A stretch of DNA of 40,659 nucleotides, taken from contig NZ_JMIH01000041.1 in the NCBI RefSeq assembly GCF_000714815.1, positions 1 to 40,659 of the forward strand. The letters are read 5' to 3'. Source of the stretch: Anditalea andensis. GTDB taxonomy: Bacteria > Bacteroidota > Bacteroidia > Cytophagales > Cyclobacteriaceae. This document shows, in pieces, positions 5,349 through 13,961 of the stretch; positions within the stretch are counted from its first letter, which is position 1; every line of letters starts with the position of its first letter. Under the pieces are notes generated by a model. That model was not told the origin of the DNA. It did no database searches and saw only the letters and a program-made list of their open reading frames with translations. The position numbers and the translations under genes are program-made.

Positions 5349-7802
5349 ATGCATGGTAATATCCTTAAAATAGCCTTCAGAAATTTCTGGAAAAGCAAAT
5401 CCATTTCCTTAATCAATATTCTCGGGTTTTCTATGGGAATAGCGATATGCATGGTCATCTCGTTGTTTTTGGTAAACGAACTGAGCTATGACCATCACCA
5501 TGAGCGGGCAGACCGCATCTATCGGACCAATACCACTTTATGGTATGGAGGAAACCACCTGAACATGGTGTATGCGCCGGCCCCACTGGCAGAGACGCTC
5601 AAAACGGAATTTCCCGAGGTGGAGGCAGCCGTTCATTTCCGTAATCAGGGTGCTTTTTTGGTAAAACGTGAAGAGGAGAATATCAAAGAAGGCAAAGTCA
5701 TTTTTGCGGGGAAGGATTTTTTCCGGATTTTCACGGTCCCCATCCTGGAAGGGGCTGCCAAGGGAGCGCTGGATCAGCCCAGAACGATGGCGGTCAGCCG
5801 GCAAATAGCGGAAAAGTTCTTCCCCGGTGAGGAGGCGGTAGGCAAACAACTGATCCTTAACAATCATGTGGCTTATCAGATCACCGCGGTTTACGAAAAC
5901 ATGCCGACTACCAGTCATTTTGACTTTAATATGATCCTGGCCGCCGAAGGGCTGAGTGAAGCCAAATCTGATTTTTGGTTGGCCAATAATTTTCAGACCT
6001 ACCTCCTGCTGCAGCCCGGTGCGGATCCTGCCGCACTGCAATCGAAACTCCGGGGCTTGGTAGATAAGCACATTTCACCTGCCTTTTCACAGATTATCGG
6101 AGAGGAAACTACCCTGGATAAATTTGAGGCCGCCGGAAATAAACTGGAATATACCCTCCAGCCCCTGCTGGATATCCACCTGCAAAGTGATCTGATGGGT
6201 GAATTTGAGCCCAACTTCAGCATCACCTACATCTACATGTTTGGTGCCATAGCCCTTTTTATCCTGCTGCTCGCCTGTATCAATTTTATGAACCTTTCCA
6301 CGGCCAAATCAGCCACCAGGGCCAAGGAGGTAGGGGTGAGGAAGGTGATGGGATCTTCCAGAAAAGACCTGATCGGCCAGTTTATGCTGGAGACGATCCT
6401 CATGAGTCTGGTTTCCTTTGCAGTGGCCACCGTGTTGGCCAGCCTGCTTTTACCATTTTTTAATGAAATTTCCGGCAGGACCCTAACTGTTCCTTTTACT
6501 TCTCCGATCTTTTATATGGTGGTATTGTCCGGGGTGGTGCTGGTGGGTATAGTGGCAGGGATATATCCTTCATTCTTTTTATCCGGATTTTCGCCCGCTA
6601 AGGTTCTCAAAGGAAATGTAGCTCTGGGAATGAAAAGCGGGACCATCAGAAGTAGCCTGGTCGTCTTCCAGTTTGCTGTTTCCATTATATTGATATTTGC
6701 CACCCTGGTGGTCTTTAACCAATTGAATTTTATACAGAATAAAAACCTGGGCTTCAATAAGGACCAGGTGATCATGATAGAAGATATCTATACCCTAGGG
6801 GATCAGGTCCATTCTTTTAAAAATGAGCTGGTACAGAGCGATCTGATAGAGCAAGGTACCTTAAGCAGTTTCCTTCCAGTCTGGGGCACCAGCAGGTCGG
6901 ACAATCCCTGGTGGGTGGAGGGCAAGGATCCCCAGCTGCCGGAAAACATGGTCAGCAGCCAAAACTGGTCCGTGGATGTGGACTATATCGAAACCCTAAA
7001 CATGAATATCCTCGAGGGAAGGAATTTCTCCTTGGACTTCCCCTCGGACACCAACAGTGTAATCCTAAACGAATCAGCGGTCCGCCATTTTGGCTTTCAG
7101 GGAGATCCGATAGGCCAGCGGGTGGCAACCTTTGATGGGGATGAGGCGGGTTTTGATAAAGATAATCTGCTTTATAAAACCGTGATAGGGGTAGTGGAGA
7201 ATTTCCATTTCGAATCATTGAAAGAGAATATAGGCCCCGTCATGATCTATCTGCAACTAAAGCCGCAGGGCTATGCTTCATTTAGGTTTCAGGCACAAAG
7301 TACAGGGGAGGTGGTAGAGCTCATCGAAACCAAATGGAAGGCGATGGCACCCGGACAGCCTTTTAACTATTCTTTTTTGGACGAAAGGTTTGATAGGATG
7401 TATGAGGCAGAGACGCGTATAGGCAAGGTCTTTCTGGTATTTACATGTTTTGCCATATTTATAGCCTGTCTTGGATTATTTGCATTGACGGCTTTTACCG
7501 CAGAGCAGCGCAGGAAAGAAATAGGCATCAGAAAGGCTCTAGGTGCCGATACCATCAGTATTGTTTATTTGCTTTCCAAAGAGTACACACGCCTGGTAGT
7601 CATCTCGTTTGTGATAGGTGCGCCCCTGGCTTGGATCGGCATGGGCAAATGGCTGGAATCCTACCAATATAGGACCGAAATGGGATGGGAGGTATTTACG
7701 TTTTCGGTCGGATTGGTCATCCTAGTGGCCTGGGCGGTGATGGGGTATCAGTCCATAAGGGCTGCCCTGGCCAACCCCATCAAAAGCCTCCGCAGCGAAT
7801 GA
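5349..7802 (+). CDS. ABC transporter permease, FtsX/MacB type
   Basis: 817 residues from ATG 5349 (MHGNILKIAFRNFWKSKSIS). A TTG at 5319 would add ten unlikely residues. Order: cytoplasmic start and TM1 (about 10-35, NILGFSMGIAICMVISLFLV), periplasmic MacB_PCD domain (about 36-275), TM block with FtsX domain 1 (about 280-430, including GVRKVMGSSRKDLIGQF), TM near 450, second MacB_PCD-like domain (about 475-680), and FtsX domain 2 (about 690-805, with RRKEIGIRKALGA and the closing NPIKSLRSE). This is the Bacteroidota double-FtsX permease of about 800 residues that pairs with a LolD/MacB ATPase for export or signalling; no ATPase gene is nearby. The reading frame is intact and GC-richer than the decayed DNA to its left. 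Confidence 0.9.
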   Translation: MHGNILKIAFRNFWKSKSISLINILGFSMGIAICMVISLFLVNELSYDHHHERADRIYRTNTTLWYGGNHLNMVYAPAPLAETLKTEFPEVEAAVHFRNQGAFLVKREEENIKEGKVIFAGKDFFRIFTVPILEGAAKGALDQPRTMAVSRQIAEKFFPGEEAVGKQLILNNHVAYQITAVYENMPTTSHFDFNMILAAEGLSEAKSDFWLANNFQTYLLLQPGADPAALQSKLRGLVDKHISPAFSQIIGEETTLDKFEAAGNKLEYTLQPLLDIHLQSDLMGEFEPNFSITYIYMFGAIALFILLLACINFMNLSTAKSATRAKEVGVRKVMGSSRKDLIGQFMLETILMSLVSFAVATVLASLLLPFFNEISGRTLTVPFTSPIFYMVVLSGVVLVGIVAGIYPSFFLSGFSPAKVLKGNVALGMKSGTIRSSLVVFQFAVSIILIFATLVVFNQLNFIQNKNLGFNKDQVIMIEDIYTLGDQVHSFKNELVQSDLIEQGTLSSFLPVWGTSRSDNPWWVEGKDPQLPENMVSSQNWSVDVDYIETLNMNILEGRNFSLDFPSDTNSVILNESAVRHFGFQGDPIGQRVATFDGDEAGFDKDNLLYKTVIGVVENFHFESLKENIGPVMIYLQLKPQGYASFRFQAQSTGEVVELIETKWKAMAPGQPFNYSFLDERFDRMYEAETRIGKVFLVFTCFAIFIACLGLFALTAFTAEQRRKEIGIRKALGADTISIVYLLSKEYTRLVVISFVIGAPLAWIGMGKWLESYQYRTEMGWEVFTFSVGLVILVAWAVMGYQSIRAALANPIKSLRSE

Positions 7803-8305
7803 CCACTCCCTATCGGCCGGTCGAAAAAAACGACGTATTATGGTTTCCGTTTCCCCTCCCGTCCCCTCCATACGCCGTCCTCTAGAAACCCTTACCCATG
7901 ACCATAAAAGGGTCAAACCCATCAGTAGCCATGGGTAGCCCCTCATGGGGAACAGGGATTCGTCATCCCCACGACCCTATAGGGGTGGAACTTACCCTAC
8001 GCCGTCACGTCGACCGGAGCGGAGAGGTCTCCCATACGGATCCAATAACGTGCGTCCCCTAGAGGTATCCCATACCGATTCAATCCCGTAGCTGAGATTT
8101 CTCCGCTCCCTATCGGTAGGAAAAATGAAAGGTAAAGATTACACCTGAGGGAACTTAATGGTGCTGGGAAATAAAAAAGCCTCGCCTTTTGATTATTTAA
8201 TAGGGGGATGACCTAATTTAGAGGCACAAAATGATGGTACAGCGCACGGCATTGGCCTGTGGTTAAACTGCGCTTTCCAAGGTCCATTATTGTCTGGGAA
8301 AAAGA
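7803..8305. repeat. gene-free region with inverted intergenic-repeat fragments
   Basis: No gene is credible here; short ORFs on both strands are composition artefacts. The block around 8010-8035 (GACCGGAGCGGAGAGGTCTC) and the block around 8096-8122 (GAGATTTCTCCGCTCCCTAT) are inverted relative to each other and share the GAGA..TCTCCGCTCC core, the pattern of Bacteroidota dispersed repeats of the ATTTCTCC-GCTCCGGTCG type. CTCCCTATCGG recurs at about 7807 and 8109. Pyrimidine-rich plus-strand composition marks 7840-8060. Several Bacteroidota genomes carry such elements between genes; the exact family cannot be named from this window. Confidence 0.5.
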
Positions 8306-8998
8306 ATGAATGAAAACGACACAAAAAGGCTTTCAAGGCTGACGGCCATACTCACGCAGCTGCAGACCAGAAGGCTTTTGACCGCTACCGGTCTGGCAGA
8401 TAAATTTAAGGTGAGCATTAGGACCATCTATAGGGACATCAGGGCATTGGAACAGGCAGGCGTTCCCATAGTCACCGAAGAGGGAAAAGGCTATACCTTG
8501 ATGGAGGGTTACAAAATTCCGCCCATTATGTTTTCTGAAAGCCAGGCCAATGCCCTCATCCTGGCCGAACAGCTGGTATTGAAAAACAAAGACATATCCT
8601 TTATAAAAGATTATTCAGAGGCAATAGATAAAATCAAAGCGGTATTAAAACCTTCCGATAAAGACAAGGCAAATTTACTCGGTGAAAGGACCCGCTTTGA
8701 ACAGAACATCAACAGAGAAAGGAACAGTAACAATATCTCCCGGCTGCAATATGCCCTTACCAACTTTTACCTGGTCAAAATTGACTATACCAACGAAAAG
8801 AATGTAGTTTCCAGCAGGACCATTGAGCCCTTTGCATTGATCAGCACGACAGATAACTGGTTGATGATCGCCTGGTGCCGTTTGCGGATGGGGTTCCGGT
8901 ATTTTCGTTTAGACAGAATTACAGGTATGATGATTCTGACAGAGAAATTTGAACCCCATAAACTGACATTGCAGGAATATTTTGATAAATTTTATTAG
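8306..8998 (+). CDS. YafY-type HTH/WYL-domain transcriptional regulator
   Basis: 230 residues from ATG 8306. Residues 5-60 are an HTH_11/DeoR-like winged helix (LTAILTQLQTRRLLTATGLA, then DKFKVSIRTIYRDIRALEQA), followed by the linker with GVPIVTEEGKGYTL and a WYL domain at about 135-200 (YALTNFYLVKIDYTNEKNVV ... RTIEPFALISTTDNWLMIAW, FRYFRLDRITGM). WYL regulators sense a small ligand or nucleic acid. It is a little shorter than many family members (about 300), typical for the YafY subgroup. The RidA and YdeI genes start 75 nt downstream on the same strand and are likely targets or partners; a promoter-like box separates them. Confidence 0.88.
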   Translation: MNENDTKRLSRLTAILTQLQTRRLLTATGLADKFKVSIRTIYRDIRALEQAGVPIVTEEGKGYTLMEGYKIPPIMFSESQANALILAEQLVLKNKDISFIKDYSEAIDKIKAVLKPSDKDKANLLGERTRFEQNINRERNSNNISRLQYALTNFYLVKIDYTNEKNVVSSRTIEPFALISTTDNWLMIAWCRLRMGFRYFRLDRITGMMILTEKFEPHKLTLQEYFDKFY

Positions 8999-9039
8999 GA
9001 TCGTTTTACCCCTGACATAAGGCTGTCATAAGGGCCCGC

Positions 9040-9047
9040 TACTTTTG
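9040..9047 (+). promoter_or_regulatory. -7 box TACTTTTG for the RidA operon
   Basis: TACTTTTG fits the Bacteroidota -7 consensus TAnnTTTG and lies 26 nt upstream of the RidA ATG. No convincing -33 TTTG partner is present at the usual spacing, so the promoter may need activation, for instance by the WYL regulator encoded just upstream. Confidence 0.45.
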
Positions 9048-9073
9048 TATATCACTATTTAAACAATGTAAAC

Positions 9074-9466
9074 ATGCAAAAGAAAACATTCGACCCTTGG
9101 GCCTGGGGCAAAAACACCAATTCAGTACAGGCTGTAGAAATTAAAAACCCAGAAGGAACCCTTTACTGTTCGGGACAGGTGGCCCTGGACGCTAATGGGG
9201 TACCCAGTGCTGAAGACATGAGGACGCAGCTCGTCCAGACCATCCAGAACCTGGAGCAGCTCATCATGGAAGCCGGATATGACTGTGGGGGGATAGTACG
9301 GCTGAATGTATATACTACCTCTACCCAGACATTCTTCACCACCTGTATGGATGTCTATGTGCCTTTCCTACAGAAATACGGCATCCAGCAGGCCACCACT
9401 TTGCTGGAAGTGAAAGGGCTTTTTGCTAACTTGACGGTGGAGCTGGAAGCCACTGTAGTAAAATAA
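9074..9466 (+). CDS. RidA/YjgF family protein
   Basis: 130 residues. It shows the RidA fold motifs: LYCSGQVALDANGVPSAEDM at about 36-55, TQLVQTIQNLEQLIMEAGYD, VVRLNVYTT-like IVRLNVYTTSTQTFF, and a C-terminal strand FANLTVELEATVVK. RidA proteins are trimeric enamine/imine deaminases; the Arg that binds the carboxylate in canonical RidA (R105) sits in the motif C..R-V.V, and here that motif is not evident (VKGLFANLTVELEATVV), so this may be a divergent clade with a different activity. It lies 1 nt upstream of the YdeI gene, in one operon, and 75 nt after the WYL regulator. Confidence 0.85.
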   Translation: MQKKTFDPWAWGKNTNSVQAVEIKNPEGTLYCSGQVALDANGVPSAEDMRTQLVQTIQNLEQLIMEAGYDCGGIVRLNVYTTSTQTFFTTCMDVYVPFLQKYGIQQATTLLEVKGLFANLTVELEATVVK

Positions 9467-9467
9467 T

Positions 9468-10049
9468 ATGGAAAAAAGTAAAATAGAAATATTTTATCCG
9501 GCAAGCCTTACCGCGTGGAGAAGATGGTTAGAGAAAAATCACCTTTCAAAACAGGCGGTATGGCTTGTTTTTTATAAAAAATGCTCGGGTAAAAAATCCA
9601 TTACCTGGAGCGGGGCAGTGGAGGTGGCACTTTGTTTTGGCTGGATAGACAGTAAGAAAGTCAAAGTGGACGAAGAAAGGTCACACCAGTTTTTCAGCCA
9701 AAGGAAACCCAGGAGTACCTGGTCAAGAATCAACAAACAGAAAGTCGGGGAACTTATCCAAAAAGGGCTGATGACCGAAGCCGGGTATAAAAGCATCACA
9801 ACCGCTAAAAATAACGGCTCCTGGAACATCTTGGACGAAGTAGAAGATTTACTCCTTCCAAAGGACCTGGAAGCAGCCTTAGACCTCAGCCCTAAAGCTA
9901 AGGATTTTTATCATAGTTTGAGTCCATCCAATAGAAAGGCCATTCTGCAGTGGCTAGTAATGGCACGAAAGGCAGAAACCCGGCAAAAAAGAATAAATGA
10001 TATCATCCTGAATGCAGAACAAATGCTAAAGCCGGCACACTTACGGTGA
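9468..10049 (+). CDS. YdeI/OmpD-associated family protein
   Basis: 193 residues, ATG one base after the RidA stop. It has the family signature: an N-terminal W..WL..NH....VWLVF.KK segment (AWRRWLEKNHLSKQAVWLVF), the SGAVEVALCFGWIDSKKVK motif, the FSQRKPRSTWSRINKQKVGE motif, and a C-terminal helical domain (SPSNRKAILQWLVMARKAET). Full length for the family (about 190). In enterobacteria ydeI is linked to antimicrobial-peptide resistance and to interaction with OmpD; the biochemical activity is unknown. Here it is co-transcribed with RidA behind a WYL regulator, which suggests a small stress-responsive operon. Confidence 0.85.
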   Translation: MEKSKIEIFYPASLTAWRRWLEKNHLSKQAVWLVFYKKCSGKKSITWSGAVEVALCFGWIDSKKVKVDEERSHQFFSQRKPRSTWSRINKQKVGELIQKGLMTEAGYKSITTAKNNGSWNILDEVEDLLLPKDLEAALDLSPKAKDFYHSLSPSNRKAILQWLVMARKAETRQKRINDIILNAEQMLKPAHLR

Positions 10050-10457
10050 GCCATATTATCTGTAAAAGCCATTATCGCATCTGGGGTCTCCCCCATATGC
10101 TAAACTTCCATGGTTCTTGCCGATTTATCCCCGGTTAAATCACCGTCTCTTTTTTTACGTACAGCTTACCCTCCATAAGGACTGCACAGCTACCCCAAAA
10201 AAAGCTGATAGCCCATACCATCCCTACCGCCGAGCATGGATAATGGTGAATGTTCACATTATTCCGATAATTATTTTCTACAAAAACCTCTTTAAACCTA
10301 AAATAAAATAGAATTTAAATTTGTATTTAGCATTTTTAAGTTGTTTCATTTTAATTTTTTAACTAAAAACAAAATATAATTTTTATATATTTTTAACAGG
10401 GCCTTTTACGGTATGCTACCTTAAAATTATCAAACGGCTAAAAAGTTAACATTTTGA

Positions 10458-10486
10458 AAATATTCAATAAAGCTTATTGAATATTT
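10458..10486. promoter_or_regulatory. candidate operator: 13-bp perfect inverted repeat
   Basis: AAATATTCAATAA and TTATTGAATATTT are exact reverse complements separated by AGC. The site lies just upstream of a TATTTTTG -7-like box, so it would cover the -33 region. Size and symmetry fit a dimeric repressor such as the ROK protein encoded at the far end of the locus (24.0-25.26 kb), but binding is an inference. Confidence 0.5.
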
Positions 10487-10493
10487 GATCATA

Positions 10494-10501
10494 TATTTTT
10501 G
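10494..10501 (+). promoter_or_regulatory. candidate -7 box TATTTTTG of the susC operon
   Basis: This matches TAnnTTTG. The best upstream TTG (10477-10479) is at a shorter than usual distance and inside the palindrome. It is 272 nt from the susC ATG. The DNA is AT-rich, so a chance match is possible. Confidence 0.3.
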
Positions 10502-10773
10502 TCATATGTAAAAATAATAAAAATCTAAACCTGACTTATTTTAAATTACACGATATAAAAATAAATCTTTTTTAAAATATTTAAAGAAGTATTGTTTTTA
10601 ACAATCCATTTTGGTTTATTTGGTAAATGGCTGTCTATCAAAATTAAAAGTAGGTCCATCTGCCTGGGGACAAAAAATAAACAAAGGCTATTCAGACCGG
10701 AAATAAAGAAAACCAAATCCGGAATCGGCTCAATTCAGTAAAAAATCTATTCACAATCAATCAACTTATCATT

Positions 10774-13700
10774 ATGAACCAAAGATTACCAGTAAAATGT
10801 AAGAGGACCGGTACTAGGATGCTGCCACTGCTCTTGGCATTGATTGGCCTACTGCCTTCAAAAGGCTTTGGATCCGTCCTGCATACAGCTGAGGTATCTT
10901 ACCTGCTGGAAAATTTAACTTTATCCATGGAAACCCTCGTAGATTTTCAGGACACACAGGTTACCGGGGTGGTCAGAGATGGTGAGGGGCAGCCTTTGCC
11001 AGGGGCCACCGTAGTTTTAAAAGGTACCTCCCGCGGTACAGTGACTGATTTGGATGGCAGGTTTACCATCAGTACAGCAGGAAGCCCACAGCCTGTTTTG
11101 GTCATTTCTTATATAGGATACCATTCACAGGAAATCATAGTGGGCAACCAGGCTTCCTTTGACATATCCATGCAGGAAGATGCCACCTCCCTTGATGCCG
11201 TAGTGGTGGTAGGATATGGTACCCAAAAAAAGGCCACCCTTACAGGAGCAGTCAGCCAGGTAACTGCAGAAGTATTTGCCAATAGGCCTATTACCAATAT
11301 AAACCAGGGTATTCAGGGCACCATGCCCGGAGTCACCATAACAGGGGCATTGGGAGCGCCCGGGCAAAATGCCGGAACGATACGGATCCGAGGTATAGGT
11401 ACCTGGGGAAACGCTACTCCGCTGGTGGTCATCGATGGGGTACCCGGGGGAAATCTGAATATCCTGAACCCGGATGATATCGAAAGCATCTCGGTACTGA
11501 AAGATGCAGCGTCCTCCTCTATATATGGAGTAAGGGGGGCCAACGGTGTGATAGTGATCACTACTAAAAAAGGGGCAGGTGCCCAGCCGAGTATTTCTTA
11601 CACCAATTATTTCGGTAGACAGGCCCCCACTGCTTTGCCCACTTTTCTGGGATCCCCTGATTATATGACATTGTTAAATGAATCATTGCTGAACGTAGGC
11701 AGAAATCCCACTTATACCGAGGAAGAGATTGAAATAGCCAGAAATGGTTCCGATCCTAATTACTATGCAAATACCAACTGGTTAAATGAAATATATAAGC
11801 GGAGTGCACCACAGCAAAATCACAGTCTGAGCATTAACGGCGGGGATAATGACTTTAATTACTATTTGTCTTATGCCAATCTCACTGAAGGGGGATTGGT
11901 GACAGGAGATAATTTTCACGCCAACAGGCATAACCTTCGTACAAAATTCACTGCTAAAATATCGGAAAGACTGGAAGTAACGGCCAATCTGGGGTATATA
12001 GAAAGGTCATATACCGGGGCAGCATCCGGAACAGGCCCTATAGCAGCAGCCCATTCCATACTGCCCCTGGTACCTGTAAGGTTTACCACCGGCACCTGGG
12101 GATACATAGGAGGACAGTCCAACCCCATAGCAAATGCCACGGATGGAGGGACGGATGATTTTTCCTCCCAGGAATTTACCGGAAATCTGAATGCAGTACT
12201 GACTCTGGCAGAAGGCTTACGGTTAAGAGGGCAATACGGTATGTTCCGTTCTAATTCGAAGCGAACCATATTCACCAAAACCATAAACTACTTTAGCCCA
12301 GAAGATGGGTCAATGATCTATAGGACCGGATATCCCAATAAAATTGATACACGGGATTATACGGGACTGGACCAGTCCTTCATAGGAACGCTGGAGTATG
12401 ACAGAATATTCAATAACCAGCATGATGTAAAGCTAATGGTGGGGGTGTCCCAGGAACAAGGGTTTACCGATAATTTTGAAGCGTCGAGAACCAATCTCGC
12501 CTCCCAGGTGGTAGGGCATATTAACCTAGGGACAGAAAACCAGCTAAACAGTGGTAGTGCTACTCAGTGGGGGCTAAGGTCACTTTTCGGCAGGGCCAAT
12601 TATACGTTCAGGGATAAATACCTGGCTGAGGTTACCTTCCGCTATGATGGTTCAAGCAGGTTTGCCGAAGGCCTCAGATGGGAACTCTTTAAGGCCGCTT
12701 CACTGGGCTGGGTCTTCTCCGAAGAAGGGTTTTTTGATGGGTTGAGAAATAAAATTGAATTCGGTAAAATAAGGGCATCTTACGGTACCCAGGGAAACGA
12801 TAGGATAGGGGATGGATCAGCTGCTAATAATAGGCTACAGAATTATGCCTTTAGGGACATTTTGGGCCCAGTAGCTACCATGCCCATAGGCAACACTAAC
12901 ACAATAGGTTACCGGCAGACTGTGGTAGCCAATAGGTTATTAAGATGGGAAACGGCCATTAAAAAGAACTTAGGATTGGATCTCGCCCTTATGGACAACA
13001 GACTGGATCTTACTGCTGATTACTTTATCAATGAAAGTGACAACCTGCTGCTTACTTTGCCTTTGCCGGATGTATTTGGCGCCCCTTACCCCACCCAAAA
13101 TGCCGGAAAAGTAGAAAACAGGGGCTGGGAGATACAGGTAGGCTGGAAAGACCAGATCGGACAGGTTCAGTATGGTCTGAATTTTAATATGTTCGATGTG
13201 CGCAATAAAGTAGTCGACCTGGCCGGTACTCCTCCGACCATCGGTGATAGGGTCAGAATGGTGGGCCATCCCCTGGACGCCTTTTACGGATTAGTGGCAG
13301 AGAGAATAGCACAGGAATCTGATTTCAGGTACAATCCCGAAACGGGTACCTTTGTCCCCGATTTTCCTACCGTGGTGGGGGATCCTGTAGCGCCCGGAGA
13401 CATCATATACAGAGATCTGAATGGTGATGGTGTGATCAGCCTTGATGAAGACAGACAGGTGATAGGCAGCCATATTCCAAGGTTTACGTATGGTTTGAGA
13501 GGAAATGTAGCCTGGAACGGTTTTGATTTCAGCTTCTTTTTCCAGGGAGTGGGCCAGGCAGAAGGCTATCTTACCGGCTCTACCCGCCATGCTTTTATCG
13601 ATCAAAGTACAATGCCCCAAACACTGCACCTGGACAGATGGACGCCGGAAAATCCAGGGGCCAGCTACCCCCGGCTAGCCTTCCAGCAGACATTCAACCA

Positions 13701-13953
13701 GCGGCTGTCCACCTATTGGCTTGAAGATGCCTCCTATATAAGACTTAAAAATATCCAGTTGGGCTATACGCTCCCATCCGAACTTACCCAGCGGTTTAGG
13801 ATCAGCAGGTTCAGGGTGTATGCCTCGGCAGACAATCTTTGGACCATGACCGACTACTTCTATGGATATGATCCAGAATCTCCTGTAGGAGGGGCTAGTT
13901 TTTATCCACAGGTAAAGACATATGTAGTAGGCCTTAATATCAATTTTAAATAA
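10774..13953 (+). CDS. SusC/RagA-family TonB-linked outer membrane protein
   Basis: 1059 residues. Signal peptide about 1-34 (MLPLLLALIGLLPSKGFGS core). CarboxypepD_reg-like domain about 62-148 (VTGVVRDGEGQPLPGATVVL, GTSRGTVTDLDGRFTIS). Plug domain about 150-275 with VVVVGYGTQKKATLTGAVSQ, PLVVIDGVPGG and SISVLKDAASSSIYGVRGAN, the SusC signature. Beta-barrel to the end, finishing YPQVKTYVVGLNINFK. There is no N-terminal STN domain, so it is not an ECF/FecR-signalling type. It forms the outer-membrane importer with SusD 8 nt downstream, powered by TonB-ExbBD encoded elsewhere. It is the first gene of a plus-strand operon with EEP, oxidoreductase and DUF1080 genes; the substrate is unknown. Confidence 0.95.
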   Translation: MNQRLPVKCKRTGTRMLPLLLALIGLLPSKGFGSVLHTAEVSYLLENLTLSMETLVDFQDTQVTGVVRDGEGQPLPGATVVLKGTSRGTVTDLDGRFTISTAGSPQPVLVISYIGYHSQEIIVGNQASFDISMQEDATSLDAVVVVGYGTQKKATLTGAVSQVTAEVFANRPITNINQGIQGTMPGVTITGALGAPGQNAGTIRIRGIGTWGNATPLVVIDGVPGGNLNILNPDDIESISVLKDAASSSIYGVRGANGVIVITTKKGAGAQPSISYTNYFGRQAPTALPTFLGSPDYMTLLNESLLNVGRNPTYTEEEIEIARNGSDPNYYANTNWLNEIYKRSAPQQNHSLSINGGDNDFNYYLSYANLTEGGLVTGDNFHANRHNLRTKFTAKISERLEVTANLGYIERSYTGAASGTGPIAAAHSILPLVPVRFTTGTWGYIGGQSNPIANATDGGTDDFSSQEFTGNLNAVLTLAEGLRLRGQYGMFRSNSKRTIFTKTINYFSPEDGSMIYRTGYPNKIDTRDYTGLDQSFIGTLEYDRIFNNQHDVKLMVGVSQEQGFTDNFEASRTNLASQVVGHINLGTENQLNSGSATQWGLRSLFGRANYTFRDKYLAEVTFRYDGSSRFAEGLRWELFKAASLGWVFSEEGFFDGLRNKIEFGKIRASYGTQGNDRIGDGSAANNRLQNYAFRDILGPVATMPIGNTNTIGYRQTVVANRLLRWETAIKKNLGLDLALMDNRLDLTADYFINESDNLLLTLPLPDVFGAPYPTQNAGKVENRGWEIQVGWKDQIGQVQYGLNFNMFDVRNKVVDLAGTPPTIGDRVRMVGHPLDAFYGLVAERIAQESDFRYNPETGTFVPDFPTVVGDPVAPGDIIYRDLNGDGVISLDEDRQVIGSHIPRFTYGLRGNVAWNGFDFSFFFQGVGQAEGYLTGSTRHAFIDQSTMPQTLHLDRWTPENPGASYPRLAFQQTFNQRLSTYWLEDASYIRLKNIQLGYTLPSELTQRFRISRFRVYASADNLWTMTDYFYGYDPESPVGGASFYPQVKTYVVGLNINFK

Positions 13954-13961
13954 TATTTGCC

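Larger units (their letters stand above)
10050..10773. other. long AT-rich leader region before susC
   Basis: No credible gene; a 64-codon ORF at 10117-10311 has no family look. From 10300 to 10620 the DNA is very AT-rich, and it contains the palindrome and -7-like box listed separately. The region is long for a SusC leader (over 250 nt from the candidate -7 box to the ATG), so it could carry an untranslated regulatory segment. Confidence 0.5.

Noticed and set aside
5538-6071. 177-codon minus-strand ORF within the permease
   Set aside because: Shadow of the FtsX/MacB permease frame; the permease has continuous domain matches here.
10117-10311. 64-codon ORF after the YdeI gene
   Set aside because: No family character and composition like non-coding DNA; not supported as a gene.
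10494-10773. Riboswitch in the long susC leader
   Set aside because: No conserved riboswitch core recognised in the AT-rich leader; only a palindrome and a weak -7 box.
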